Counted from the first letter of the stretch, positions 17,671 to 26,808 are shown. The stretch is DNA of 64,000 nucleotides from Malikia sp041190985 (GCA_041190985.1 JBEEPT010000159.1:38551-102550); one strand, 5' to 3'. A program made the numbers and translations. The notes: generated by a model from the letters alone, not told the origin.

Positions 17671-18303
17671 GTGCAACTGCTGAACAACACCACCTCTCCC
17701 TACGGTCGCATCGTCAGCGTGGCGATGATCGAGAAGGGGTTGGCCGTCGAGCCCACCCTGGTCGACCCCTGGGCCGACGATCCGCGCCTGCGCGCCGCCA
17801 ACACGGCGGTGCGCATCCCGACCCTGGTGCTCGATGACGGGACGTCCCTGAGCGAGAGCCTGCTCATCGTGCAGTGGCTGGAGCGCCTGCGCCCCGCGCC
17901 CGAATGGCCGAGCCTGCTGGGGCCGGACGCGGCCGCGGCGGCCGGCGTGCTGTCGCGCGCCGGCATCGCGTTCGGGGCGATCGATGCCGCGGTGCACACG
18001 CTCATCACGCGCAAGGTCACGGCGCCGGCGCTGTTCGACGAGACGCCGGTCGGCCTGCGCCGCCGGCGCACCATGGTCGAGGGCGTGCTGCAGCTGGAGG
18101 AGCTCGCGCCCGTGCTGGCGGGGCAGCAGTCCGGCGCAGCGTCGCCGACGCTGGACGCGATCTGTGCCGTGGTGCTGTACGACTACCTGGGGTTCCGCTA
18201 CGGCGACCAGCCCTGGCTGCCGCAGACGCCGCGCCTGCAGGCCTTGTCCGAAGCGGCGCGCGCGCGCCCCTCGTTCGCGCAGACGGTGCCGCGCGCCGCT
18301 TGA
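17671..18303 (+). CDS. Glutathione S-transferase family protein
   Basis: 210 residues starting with GTG at 17671. The N-terminal NNTTSPYGRIVSVAMIEKG matches the GST glutathione-site segment, RIPTLVLDDG holds the cis-Pro, and SESLLIVQWLERL is the gamma-Glu-binding turn. Second GST of the run and its last gene; an 11-bp hairpin at 18316 follows. Confidence 0.85.
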   Translation: MQLLNNTTSPYGRIVSVAMIEKGLAVEPTLVDPWADDPRLRAANTAVRIPTLVLDDGTSLSESLLIVQWLERLRPAPEWPSLLGPDAAAAAGVLSRAGIAFGAIDAAVHTLITRKVTAPALFDETPVGLRRRRTMVEGVLQLEELAPVLAGQQSGAASPTLDAICAVVLYDYLGFRYGDQPWLPQTPRLQALSEAARARPSFAQTVPRAA

Positions 18304-18315
18304 CGCGGCGGCGCG

Positions 18316-18347
18316 CCCGGGCAGCCGGCGGGGACTGGCTGCCCGGG
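18316..18347. terminator. Hairpin between convergent GST and LysR genes
   Basis: CCCGGGCAGCC (18316-18326) pairs perfectly with GGCTGCCCGGG (18337-18347) over a 10-nt loop. There is no T run on either side, so it may be an mRNA-stabilising end shared by both convergent transcripts. Confidence 0.45.
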
Positions 18348-18348
18348 G

Positions 18349-19257
18349 TCAGGGGGCGTGCTCGTCTTCTGCGGCCGCGTTGGCCTCCAGGTGCGCGGCC
18401 AGCTGGCCCAGCGGGGTCTGCTGGGGGGGGCGGCTGCGCAGGCAGATCTGCATGCGCCTGAGCGCCCAGTCGTCGGACAGGGGCAGGACCTTCAGGTCCA
18501 TGGCATGCACGAAGCCCCTGGTCGATGCCAGCGGCAGGATGCCGATCCCGAGCCGGGCCTGCACGGCGCGGCAGACCGCCTCGAAGCTGCGCACCTGCAC
18601 CCGCAGCGCCATCGGCCGCAGGTGCTGCGCCGCCTGCGCGGTCAGCAGGCGCGTCAGCGTGCTGTTGCCTTCCAGGCCGACGAGATCGCGCTCGAGCAGG
18701 TCGGCGAATGCCACCGTCGTGCCGTCCAGCGCGTCATCGGCGCGCATCACGGCGGCGAGCCGGTCGCTGCGGTAAGGGCGGCACCACAGGCCGTCGACGT
18801 CGCAGCCCTCGATCACCACGCCCAGGTCGGCCTCGCCACTGCGCACCCGCCGCACCACCTCCTCGCTCCAGCATTCCTCGAGCACGATGCGCACCTCCCG
18901 GTGCGCGTCCTGGAACTGCGCCACGTCGGACGGCAGAAACTGCGTCATCGCCGAGGTGTTGCCCTGGATCCGGAGCACCGATTGGCTGCCGGAAGCGTAG
19001 TTGCCCATCTCGGCGCGCATGTGATGCACCGCGGCGATGACCTCGCGCGCATGGCGCAGCAGGTGCTCGCCCGCGGGCGTCAGTTGCAGGCCGCGCGAAT
19101 GGCGCTCGAACAGCTGGGCCTTGAACTGGTGTTCCAGCAGCGACAGCCGCCGGCTCGCCGCCGGCACCGTGATGAAGCAGGCCTCGGCCGCACGAGTGAG
19201 ATTGTGCAACTCGGCGGCCCGCACAAAAAGGGCCAGGGAATCGAGGTCCGGGAGCAT
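18349..19257 (-). CDS. LysR-family transcriptional regulator
   Basis: 302 residues. HTH at about residues 5-62 (DSLALFVRAAELHNLTRAAE, PAASRRLSLLEHQF), then an effector domain. Divergent from the aldehyde dehydrogenase and convergent with the transporter/GST run. It is the only regulator in 7594-23812, so it is the obvious candidate controller of both halves of this catabolic region; a GGCATTG-type half-site lies in its promoter gap and in that of the CoA-transferase. Confidence 0.92.
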   Translation of the reverse strand: MLPDLDSLALFVRAAELHNLTRAAEACFITVPAASRRLSLLEHQFKAQLFERHSRGLQLTPAGEHLLRHAREVIAAVHHMRAEMGNYASGSQSVLRIQGNTSAMTQFLPSDVAQFQDAHREVRIVLEECWSEEVVRRVRSGEADLGVVIEGCDVDGLWCRPYRSDRLAAVMRADDALDGTTVAFADLLERDLVGLEGNSTLTRLLTAQAAQHLRPMALRVQVRSFEAVCRAVQARLGIGILPLASTRGFVHAMDLKVLPLSDDWALRRMQICLRSRPPQQTPLGQLAAHLEANAAAEDEHAP

Positions 19258-19442
19258 GGGGAGGCATTCTAGTGAGCGGCTCCACGCGGGGGTGCTGGCG
19301 CGGGAAATTCCCCTGCCGCGCCGCCGGCATCGCCGCAGCTTGCGTTCCCGGCAAGGCGCCGTTGCCCACTTTCCAATTCAAACCCGGGCATTGCATTTCT
19401 ATAGTGTCGAAGACTTGGCTCAACAACAAGAGGAGACCCAAT

Positions 19443-20876
19443 ATGCAGCAGATGTTCATCGGCGGTCGCTGGATGCCCGCCAGCGACGGCCGCACGCTTG
19501 CGGTGACAGCACCCGCCGACGGCGTGGCCTTCGACGAGATCGCGCGCGGCACGGCGCACGAAGTCGACCTGGCGGTGGCCGCGGCGCGCGCCGCGCTCGA
19601 CGGCCCCTGGGGGCGGATGACGGCGACCGAGCGGGGCCGCATCCTGGTGAAGATAGGCCAGGCCGTGCTCGACCATGAGGAAGAGCTGGCGCAGATCGAG
19701 GCGCAAGACACCGGCAAGCCGCTGAGCACCGCGCGCAACGACATCAAGGTCCTGGCGCGCTATTTCGAGTTCTACGGCAGCGCCGCGGACAAGATCCACG
19801 GGGAAACCATTCCCTTCCTGGCCGGCCATCAGGTCAGCCTGGTGCGCGAGCCCCTGGGCGTGACCGCGCACATCATCCCGTGGAACTATCCGGCGCAGAT
19901 GCTGGGCCGCACCGTGGCCCCAGCCCTGGCGATGGGCAACGCCACCGTGCTCAAACCCGCCGAAGACACCAGCCTTTCCGCCTTGCGCATCGCCGAGATT
20001 GCCACTGCCGCCGGCCTGCCCGAAGGCGCCCTGAATGTCGTCACCGGCCTGGGCGAGGAGGTCGGCGCCGCGCTGTCCGCCCATCCGGGCATAGATTTCA
20101 TCTCCTTCACCGGCTCCAACGAGGTCGGCACCCTGGTCCAGCAGGCGGCGGCCAGGAATGCGGTCAAGTGCGTGCTGGAGCTGGGCGGCAAGTCGCCGCA
20201 GATCGTCTTCGACGACGTGGACGTCGCCCGGGCCGTGCCCATCATCGTGCGCGCCATCGTGCAGAACGCCGGCCAGACCTGCACCGCGGGCAGCCGCCTG
20301 CTGGTGCAGCGCTCGATCTACGACAGCTTCGTCCAGCAGGTCGGCGAGGCCTTCGCCAAGGTGCGCATCGGCACGCCCGAGATGGACATGGACTGCGGCC
20401 CGGTGATGAATCCGGCGCAGCAGCGGCGCGTGCAGGGCTACATCGACCGTGCCCGCGCCAGTGGCATCCCGGTCGTCGCCGAGGGGGCGATCGCCGAGGG
20501 GGTGCCGGCGGGCGGCTACTACGTCAGGCCCACGCTGTTCGGCCCGGTGCCGCGCGACCATGCGCTGGCGCACGAGGAAGTCTTCGGTCCCGTGCTGGCC
20601 GCCATGCCCTTCGAGGACGAGGCCGACGCGATCCGGCTGGCCAATGGCACCGACTACGGCCTGCTGGCCGCCGTCTGGACCGAGAACGCCGGCCGGCTGC
20701 AGCGCGTGGCCAAGGCCGTGAGGGCCGGCCAGGTGTTCATGAACTGCTACGGCGCCGGCGGTGGCGTGGAGCTGCCCTTCGGCGGCACCAAGCGCAGCGG
20801 CCACGGACGCGAGAAAGGCCTGCTGGCGCTCGAGGAGCTCAGCACCACCAAGACCCTCGTGCACTTCCACGGCTGA
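19443..20876 (+). CDS. NAD(P)-dependent aldehyde dehydrogenase
   Basis: 477 residues, hydrolytic ALDH type: catalytic Cys280 in NAGQTCTAGSR, general base Glu246 in LELGGKSPQ, Asn148 in PWNYP. AAGAGGAGACCCAAT precedes the ATG at 19443. Resembles betaine/aromatic aldehyde dehydrogenases by motif, but the substrate is not fixed by these residues. It likely oxidises an aldehyde made by the SDR or by lyase cleavage in the same pathway. Followed after 242 bp by the second binding protein. Confidence 0.93.
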   Translation: MQQMFIGGRWMPASDGRTLAVTAPADGVAFDEIARGTAHEVDLAVAAARAALDGPWGRMTATERGRILVKIGQAVLDHEEELAQIEAQDTGKPLSTARNDIKVLARYFEFYGSAADKIHGETIPFLAGHQVSLVREPLGVTAHIIPWNYPAQMLGRTVAPALAMGNATVLKPAEDTSLSALRIAEIATAAGLPEGALNVVTGLGEEVGAALSAHPGIDFISFTGSNEVGTLVQQAAARNAVKCVLELGGKSPQIVFDDVDVARAVPIIVRAIVQNAGQTCTAGSRLLVQRSIYDSFVQQVGEAFAKVRIGTPEMDMDCGPVMNPAQQRRVQGYIDRARASGIPVVAEGAIAEGVPAGGYYVRPTLFGPVPRDHALAHEEVFGPVLAAMPFEDEADAIRLANGTDYGLLAAVWTENAGRLQRVAKAVRAGQVFMNCYGAGGGVELPFGGTKRSGHGREKGLLALEELSTTKTLVHFHG

Positions 20877-21118
20877 AGGGCCGCACGCGCTCAACCCCGG
20901 GGCCAGGCGGCCGTCGTGAACGGCGGCCGCGCTGGCTTGGCGGTGGCGCTCGTCCCGCCTGCCGCTGCGTACCAGGTGGCTGGCGCCGCGACCGGATTCA
21001 TCAGCGGGGTTCACCGCACCGCAACTGAGCCTTCGGGTAATTGCAATGGACGGCAAGGGCATGCCGACTCGAACATCGATGCCGGATTCCAGTACAGCAT
21101 TTACAGGAGACAAAATCG

Positions 21119-22318
21119 ATGAGACCCCTGGCTCGCCTTGTTTCGCCGCTCGTTTGTGCGCTGGGCCTTGCGCTCGCGACCAGCAGTTGGGCGCAGGAGC
21201 CCGAACGCACCGTCAAGATCTACGGTTTCGGTGCCAAGAGTGGCGTGGTGCGCATCTTCGGCCTCAATGCCGAGGCGGCGATGAAGGCGGCGGCCGACCA
21301 GATCAACCGCACCGGCGGCGTGACCCTGGGCGACGGCGCCAAGGCCAGGCTGGTGATCGAGTATCTCGATGACCGTTGCAGCGCCGAGGAGGGCATCAAT
21401 GTGGTGCGCCGCATCGCGGCGCAGCCCGACGCGCTGGTGGCGGTCGGCCCCAGCTGCAGCAATGTGGCCGAGCCGGTGTTCGGCATCCTGCAGAAGAAGT
21501 TCGGTGACGCGAACGACTCCGGCCTGCAGTTCCCGATCTTCACCGACGGCGCCGCCAAGGGCGGACTGGCATCGATTTCCGAATGGGCCTTCCGCAACGT
21601 GCCGAGCGAAGCGGCCATGTACAAGAGCCTGTTCGACTGGATTCGCGCGACCCGGCCGGACATCAAGACCGCATGGGGCGGTGTCGAGAAGGATTTTGCC
21701 CACAGCAACGCCACCTATGGCGTGATGAAGGGCCATGCCGGCAACGCCGGCCTGGAGGTCAAGGGCCAGAGCGAGTGGCTGCTGGCTGACACCAGCTTTT
21801 CCACCCAGGTGCGCGAGATGCGCCGCGCCGAGCCGGACCTGGTCATGATCTCCGCCCATCCCTTCACCACCTGCGGCGTGCTCAAGGAAATGGCCCGCCA
21901 GGGCGTCAAGCCCAAGATGCTGGTGGGCCTGACCAGCTCATCCAGCATGGAAACCCTCAATGGCTGCGCTGCCCAGGCCGAGGGCATGCTGATTCCTACC
22001 AGCTTCGCGCCCGTGACGCCGGAAGCCAAGGCCGCGGCCGAGGCGCTGCAGGCGATGAACGCCAACATGGACCTGCACAACGCCGCGGCCTGGGAAAACG
22101 TCTTCACGCTCAAGGACGTGATCGAGAAGAACAAGATCATGGGGCGGCCCGAGACGCTCGCCGCTGACCGCCTGAAGCTGCGCGCGGCGCTGGCCGGGCT
22201 GAAGCAGTCGCAAGGCCTGCTGGGAACGGTCACGCGGGGCGCGGACCGCGAGGCGGTCAAGCCCTTTCTGTTCGTGCAGGTCAAGGGATCCGGCTGGGTG
22301 GTCGCCCATCGGCCCTGA
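21119..22318 (+). CDS. Liv-type ABC transporter substrate-binding protein 2
   Basis: 399 residues, same length as the protein at 8978 and co-linear with it; long stretches such as SGVVRIFGLN, LVIEYLDDRC and KDFAHSNAT are shared. Signal peptide MRPLARLVSPLVCALGLALA with cut near SSWA. Start at 21119 with AGGAGACA upstream. No permease or ATPase lies next to it, so it probably feeds the transporter at 10220-15465, giving two receptors for two permease pairs. Conserved body with divergent signal peptide and C-terminus suggests duplication followed by specialisation. Confidence 0.92.
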   Translation: MRPLARLVSPLVCALGLALATSSWAQEPERTVKIYGFGAKSGVVRIFGLNAEAAMKAAADQINRTGGVTLGDGAKARLVIEYLDDRCSAEEGINVVRRIAAQPDALVAVGPSCSNVAEPVFGILQKKFGDANDSGLQFPIFTDGAAKGGLASISEWAFRNVPSEAAMYKSLFDWIRATRPDIKTAWGGVEKDFAHSNATYGVMKGHAGNAGLEVKGQSEWLLADTSFSTQVREMRRAEPDLVMISAHPFTTCGVLKEMARQGVKPKMLVGLTSSSSMETLNGCAAQAEGMLIPTSFAPVTPEAKAAAEALQAMNANMDLHNAAAWENVFTLKDVIEKNKIMGRPETLAADRLKLRAALAGLKQSQGLLGTVTRGADREAVKPFLFVQVKGSGWVVAHRP

Positions 22319-22348
22319 GAAGAACGAGAACATCCGTCAAGGCATCCC

Positions 22349-22984
22349 ATGTACAAGCTCCTGAGTGCAAAACCCAGTCCCTACGCCCGCAAGGTCCGCA
22401 TCCACCTGGCCGAGAAGGGCATTCCCTTCGAGCTGGTCACCGAGGTGCCGTGGAACAGTGACACGCAGACCCCGCGCTGGAATCCGCTCGAGAAGCTGCC
22501 GGTCCTGATCTGCGAGGATGGGCAGAGCGTCTTCGAGTCCCGCTACATCAGCGAATGGATCGAGATCAGGCATCCGGAAAACCCGCTGGTGCCCCGGGAT
22601 GGCGACGGCATCCTGGCCGTCAAGCGCTTCGAGGTGATTGCCGATGGCGCCTGCGACGCGCTGATCCTGACCATCTTCGAGAACTCGCGCGACGAGGACA
22701 AGCGCAGCACGCCCTGGATCGAGCGCCAGCGCCGCAAGGTCGATGGGGCCATCCGCGAGCTGGCCAGGATGGTGGGCGACAAGCCGTTCTGCCATGGCGA
22801 CCGCTTCACCATGGCCGACGTCGCCACCGGCACCTTGCTGGGCTATATGGCCGTGCGCTGGCCGCAGATCGACTGGCAGCGGCGTTACCCCAACCTGGCC
22901 GCCTACTGGCGGCGCATGGACCAGCGCCCGTCCTTTGCCGCGACCCGGCCCGAATCGCAGCTGATCCGGGACCGTGTGGTCTGA
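22349..22984 (+). CDS. Glutathione S-transferase family protein
   Basis: 211 residues with clear GST architecture: SPYARKVRIHLAEKG at 11-25, EKLPVLICEDG with cis-Pro, ESRYISEWIE, and a C-terminal helical domain ending in the DRFTMADVATGTLLGYM N-capping-box region typical of GSTs. Lies 30 bp after the second binding protein, in the same transcript. Third GST of the region. Confidence 0.9.
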   Translation: MYKLLSAKPSPYARKVRIHLAEKGIPFELVTEVPWNSDTQTPRWNPLEKLPVLICEDGQSVFESRYISEWIEIRHPENPLVPRDGDGILAVKRFEVIADGACDALILTIFENSRDEDKRSTPWIERQRRKVDGAIRELARMVGDKPFCHGDRFTMADVATGTLLGYMAVRWPQIDWQRRYPNLAAYWRRMDQRPSFAATRPESQLIRDRVV

Positions 22985-23002
22985 GCCGACGGCGCGCCGC
23001 GC

Positions 23003-23812
23003 TCAAGCCACCATGCCGGCCCGCTGCAACAGGGTGCGCGCGCGCAGCAGCACCGGCATGTCCACCATCTTGCCGTCCACCGCCACGGCGGCGCCGCCGC
23101 TGGCCTGAGCCGCTGCCAGCACGCGCCGCGCCCAGTCGACTTCCGCTGCGGCGGGCGTGAAGGCCTGGTTGACTGCTGCCACCTGCGCCGGATGGATGCA
23201 CAGCTTCGCCCCGAAGCCCAGCCTGCGGGCGCGCAGCGCATCGGCGGTGAGCACCGCCTCGTCGCCGATCGCGGTGGTCACGCCGTCGACCGGTGCCTGC
23301 AGCCCGGCGAGGCGCGACGCCAGCACCAGCTGCGAGCGGAAGAACAGCAGCGCGTCGTCGTCGCCCTCTATGCCCAGATCGAGCTGGAAGTCGATCGAGC
23401 CGAACACCAGGCGCTGCACCCCGGGGCAGGCCGCGATGGCGCGCAGCGCGTCGATTCCGGCCGCGGTCTCGATCAGCGGCAGCAAGGCCTTGCCCGGTGC
23501 CGCGGCGGCGATGCGGGCCAGCTGCTGCGCCTGCTCGGCCTTGGGCAGCACGATGCCCCGCACCGAGGGCAGGGCGCAGAGACGCAGGTCGTCGTCGAAC
23601 CAGGGCGTCTGGGGCGCGTTGACGCGCACCAGCACCGGCGCCGAGCCGGCGCTGGCCAGCCAGTCGGCGAGTGCCGCGCGCGCCGCCGGCTTGGCGGACG
23701 GTGCGACAGCGTCCTCGAGGTCGACGATGACCGCGTCGGCGCCGCTGCGCAGGGCCTTGCCGATGCGGTCGATGCGATCGGCGGGAACGAAGAGGTAGGA
23801 GCGAAATTCCAT
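23003..23812 (-). CDS. HpcH/HpaI aldolase / CitE-like CoA-ester lyase
   Basis: 269 residues. RSYLFVPADR at the start, ADAVIVDLEDAV, LLPLIETAAGIDAL (metal-ligand Glu), FGSIDFQLDLG (metal-ligand Asp) and GFGAKLCIHPAQV match CitE-like lyases such as malyl-CoA or citramalyl-CoA lyase. Start at the ATG at 23812; upstream residues are low-complexity. It is convergent with the third GST gene (18 bp apart). Together with the CoA-transferase at 7594 it suggests that a dicarboxylic or hydroxy-acid CoA thioester is cleaved at the end of the pathway. Confidence 0.85.
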   Translation of the reverse strand: MEFRSYLFVPADRIDRIGKALRSGADAVIVDLEDAVAPSAKPAARAALADWLASAGSAPVLVRVNAPQTPWFDDDLRLCALPSVRGIVLPKAEQAQQLARIAAAAPGKALLPLIETAAGIDALRAIAACPGVQRLVFGSIDFQLDLGIEGDDDALLFFRSQLVLASRLAGLQAPVDGVTTAIGDEAVLTADALRARRLGFGAKLCIHPAQVAAVNQAFTPAAAEVDWARRVLAAAQASGGAAVAVDGKMVDMPVLLRARTLLQRAGMVA

Positions 23813-24018
23813 GGCGTGATCCTTTGCCGCCAAGGATGTCTGCTGTCTGGCGCCGGCGCAATTGCCGGTTGATGAATGGGGCCTTGCCGATATTTCAAGA
23901 TCCAGGCGGCATCGCTGACCACGCTGGTGGATGGCTCGGCCGCGCCTGCGTCCGGCGGGCTGCAGATCTCGGCGGCGGGAGTCATGCCGGGATGCTTGCA
24001 TCCATGGCCGGGCTGGAA

Positions 24019-24654
24019 TTAGGCCGGTGCCACGCCGCAGAACAGATTGAAGAAGATCTCGATCGACTCGATGTCGTCGCTGACGTTTTCCCGGAAGCTG
24101 TTCCAGTGCAGCCGCATCGCGTCGTAGTCCGGGGTGAGCGGGGCCAGGCCAAGGTGGCGCAACTGTGCGTCAAGCACGGTGAACGCCAGCGACGTGGCGG
24201 TGAAGCCAGTCGGCCACTCCAGCAGTCTGGCGATGTCTTCGGGCTCTGGCGCCCCTTCGGCGGCGGCCATGGCCTGAATCGGATTCGACCTGAAGAGGCA
24301 CTCCAGCAGGGCGCGCGACGAAAAATAGGCGTATTCGACCGGATTCGCCTGCTGGTAGGCGATGGTGCCGTCGAGCATGCCGCACCAGCGAAAGAAGGCC
24401 TGGCCCAGGTCGGTCACGTTGACTTCGATCTTCAGTCCGTACCGCCTGGCAATCCTGAGCAGGGATTCGGAGCTTGCCTGCTTGAACCAGGTCCAGCTGC
24501 CCAGTAATCGTGGAAGTTCCGGCTGGCTGGCCCAGGCGGACGAGGATTCTGTGTCAATCATTTCAAAACAAAAGCCAGAAGGGTTGCTGGTGATCGGGTT
24601 GGCCTGGGGGTCTGCTGGATGCCTGGATGAATTCATTGGGCGACGAAATTTCAT
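24019..24654 (-). CDS. Unrecognised protein coupled to SorC regulator
   Basis: 211 residues, not recognised. The ATG at 24654 overlaps the stop of the SorC-type regulator as ATGA, so the two are translationally coupled. The sequence is soluble, rich in aromatic and acidic residues (SWTWFKQASSESLLRIARRYG, DAMRLHWNSFRENVSDDIE), with no signal peptide, membrane segment or known motif. Coupling suggests a partner or co-regulator of the SorC protein. Base composition here is visibly less GC-rich than in neighbouring operons, suggesting an acquired segment. Confidence 0.7.
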   Translation of the reverse strand: MKFRRPMNSSRHPADPQANPITSNPSGFCFEMIDTESSSAWASQPELPRLLGSWTWFKQASSESLLRIARRYGLKIEVNVTDLGQAFFRWCGMLDGTIAYQQANPVEYAYFSSRALLECLFRSNPIQAMAAAEGAPEPEDIARLLEWPTGFTATSLAFTVLDAQLRHLGLAPLTPDYDAMRLHWNSFRENVSDDIESIEIFFNLFCGVAPA

Positions 24655-25676
24655 CCCGCCAGGTCCAGTACCTTTTTCGCGCAATGAATGTCTGTGATGA
24701 ATGTCGTCGGCTTGATTGCGCGGAGTGCACCGAGCAGGGCCAGGGATTTTCTCACTCCGCCGGAGGCAATGATGCGCTCGGGGCAATTGGCGATGGATTC
24801 CGGTGGCGCCGACATCACGCGGTCGTCGATCGAATTCCTGACCGGCCGGCCCTGGACGTCGAAATAGTTGAACAGGAATTCGCCCACTGCCCCTTCGTCC
24901 ACCATCGATTTCCTTACCTCCTCGGAAATGAATTCATAGCGGTAGGGCGTGCTTTCGCTGGCCATGTCGCCAACGCTGATGAGAACCGCGTCAAGCGAGC
25001 TGACCCGATCGAAGACATCCTTCAGCCCGCAGCGATCTATCAATGCCGTCTTGGTTTGCGCCGAATCCACGATGGCCGGGGCAGTCATCATGTAGCACTC
25101 CGCCTTGAACAGGCTGGAGAAGCGCCAGGCGAATTCCGCGGGGTTGAAATGCTTGGCCTTGGTGATTCCCCCCAGCAGGGAAACCACGGACATCCTGGGG
25201 GCGGTCTCGGCGCTCATATAGGCGAGCGATTCCCAGAGGGTGCGTCCCCAGCCCACCCCGATCTTCAGGTCGGGCCTGATGATTTTCCCCACGTGCATGC
25301 CCGTTGCCGCGCTGATCGGAAGGCAGGCGTCTGCCTCCGGCGATGACAAGGGAACGACGATGGCTTCCCGGATGCCGAATCTTCGTTCCAGGCGTCGTTC
25401 GAGTTCGATGCACTCGGCCACGCCACCCTGGATGCTGAATCTGACCTCGTTCCGTTCCCGTGCATCGGAGAGCAGGCGGACGACCGTCACCCGGCCCAGT
25501 CCCAGGTGCTGGGCAATCTCGTTCTGGGTCTTTTCCTCAACGAAATACATCCAGGCGGCCCTGATTCTGAGTCGGCTGGTTTTGTCGCTTGTTGTGTCCA
25601 GGTCAATTTCAGAATTCTTCTCCTCTGCGGACTTGCGGGAGGAGCCGGTATTTTGTGCTGAATTCTTTCTCGGCAT
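24651..25676 (-). CDS. SorC-family (sugar-binding) transcriptional regulator
   Basis: 341 residues. Residues about 30-75 hold the HTH (RIRAAWMYFVEEKTQNEIAQ, LGLGRVTVVRLLSDAR), followed by the SorC effector domain: GIREAIVVP, GVGWGRTLWESL, VVSLLGG, GDMA and ERIIASGGVRKSLALLGAL near the end. These regulators respond to phosphorylated sugars. Together with the nearby PfkB kinase and sugar ABC transporter it is the likely regulator of the 26834-37882 sugar locus, although it is not adjacent to their promoters. Divergent from the gene at 25748 across 71 bp. Confidence 0.88.
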   Translation of the reverse strand: MPRKNSAQNTGSSRKSAEEKNSEIDLDTTSDKTSRLRIRAAWMYFVEEKTQNEIAQHLGLGRVTVVRLLSDARERNEVRFSIQGGVAECIELERRLERRFGIREAIVVPLSSPEADACLPISAATGMHVGKIIRPDLKIGVGWGRTLWESLAYMSAETAPRMSVVSLLGGITKAKHFNPAEFAWRFSSLFKAECYMMTAPAIVDSAQTKTALIDRCGLKDVFDRVSSLDAVLISVGDMASESTPYRYEFISEEVRKSMVDEGAVGEFLFNYFDVQGRPVRNSIDDRVMSAPPESIANCPERIIASGGVRKSLALLGALRAIKPTTFITDIHCAKKVLDLAG

Positions 25677-25710
25677 CTGGGGTCTCCGGTATTGGGCGGA
25701 AGGGGGGTGT

Positions 25711-25738
25711 TTGAAAAAACGGGGAAAATTGGTAAAAT
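25711..25738 (+). promoter_or_regulatory. Sigma70-type promoter giving a nearly leaderless mRNA
   Basis: TTGAAA (25711-25716), 16-bp spacer, TAAAAT (25733-25738). The expected start site, about 7 nt downstream at 25744-25746, is only 2-4 nt before the ATG at 25748, so the transcript would have almost no leader and no Shine-Dalgarno site. Confidence 0.6.
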
Positions 25739-25747
25739 CAGCCCATC

Positions 25748-26578
25748 ATGAAATCTTCGTCTCAGTCTTCTACTGTAACGCATCACAGGCACTTCTCGTC
25801 GCTGGTCCTCAAGGACAGCCTGCGTGAGCTGAGGCTGAATGCGAAACGGAGCGCGCAAGCCGTCGTCGCAGATGTGGAGTCGGCTGTGTCGCAGTTTCCC
25901 GCTCCCTTGGGAAAGCCGCTCGGCATTGTGGCGCGTGCGGCGACGCAGGTGCTGGAGCTGGCGGATCGGGCGGTGGTGGACCTGCTGACATCTGACCAGT
26001 CCCTCCGGACCGGAGATTTCAGGCTGTGTCAGTCATTCATGTCTGTCCAGTCGTCAAATCTGGATGAAATCTTCTCCCTGTTTTCCCGTCAATACTACTG
26101 GAGTGCAAAGCTGCTGCTTCGAATGAAGGAGCAGCCTGACTTCTTCATCAAGGAGCAGGCATTCCATGAGGCATTTGATGATTTCGAGACTGATGTGCCG
26201 GCCTTTTCGAAATTCCTGGATCCATCTTCGGCAATTCCCGGGAGTCCCAGTGCGGCCAGCCTGATCAGTGCCAGGATCATTCTTTCTCTATTGCGGGCGC
26301 GGCCGGTGGCCTGCATCCATGCCGTCACGGTGGATGACGCGGAGCTGATCCAGAAGCTTTCGGCCCTGAACCTTCAGGTCTGTGTCGCGGTGGTGTTGGC
26401 GAGTGAAATCACGGCAGGCTTGCCTGCTTCGCTCGGTGCGCAGGATGCGTCTGCCGTCCTGCGGCTTGCGGACGAGATCGTCGCGGCCCGCATGGACGTC
26501 TGGGACTGGATCGCCCACGGCCCCTCTGCCCAATACCAGATGGCGCGAGAGATGGACTTCGTGTCGCGGCATGTCTGA
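25748..26578 (+). CDS. Unrecognised protein, possibly leaderless
   Basis: 276 residues, not recognised. The protein begins with a Ser-rich stretch (MKSSSQSSTV), then SLRELRLNAKRSAQAVVADVE and helical, amphipathic sequence that faintly recalls phasins, then FSRQYYWSAKLLLRMKEQPDFF and an Ala/Leu/Val-rich C-terminal half. No signal peptide or membrane segment. Divergent from the SorC-type gene, so a likely target of it. No other in-frame Met occurs for about 100 codons, which supports the ATG at 25748 despite the missing ribosome site. AT content is higher than in flanking genes. Confidence 0.65.
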   Translation: MKSSSQSSTVTHHRHFSSLVLKDSLRELRLNAKRSAQAVVADVESAVSQFPAPLGKPLGIVARAATQVLELADRAVVDLLTSDQSLRTGDFRLCQSFMSVQSSNLDEIFSLFSRQYYWSAKLLLRMKEQPDFFIKEQAFHEAFDDFETDVPAFSKFLDPSSAIPGSPSAASLISARIILSLLRARPVACIHAVTVDDAELIQKLSALNLQVCVAVVLASEITAGLPASLGAQDASAVLRLADEIVAARMDVWDWIAHGPSAQYQMAREMDFVSRHV

Positions 26579-26771
26579 CTTTTCCTGAAAAGCAGCGGTT
26601 CTGGGGCGGGCGCCTCGGGCCGCTTGCCTGAGCCGAGCGTGGCAGGGGGTGCGGGGGCGCCTCAATCGATTCGAATCGGACTGACCTGGGTCCCGCACCG
26701 TTCGCGCCGCCGGCCTGGCCCACTCGTGCCGTGCGGTTCATCCTGGCGCGATGGCTCGCTCTGCCAATGCG

Positions 26772-26808
26772 GCCCCGCACCGGCCTTGCATGGCTGCCGG
26801 TGCGGGGC
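26772..26808. terminator. Strong hairpin between convergent genes
   Basis: GCCCCGCACCGGC (26772-26784) pairs with GCCGGTGCGGGGC (26796-26808), a perfect 13-bp stem with an 11-nt loop. It sits between the converging 25748-26578 gene and the kinase gene ending at 26834. No T run on either strand. Confidence 0.5.

Noticed and set aside
7594..23812. Known itaconate or mesaconate pathway
   Set aside because: A CoA-transferase and a CitE-like lyase fit, but no hydratase of the MaoC or enoyl-CoA type is present, and the GST/SDR/SnoaL genes are not part of those pathways.
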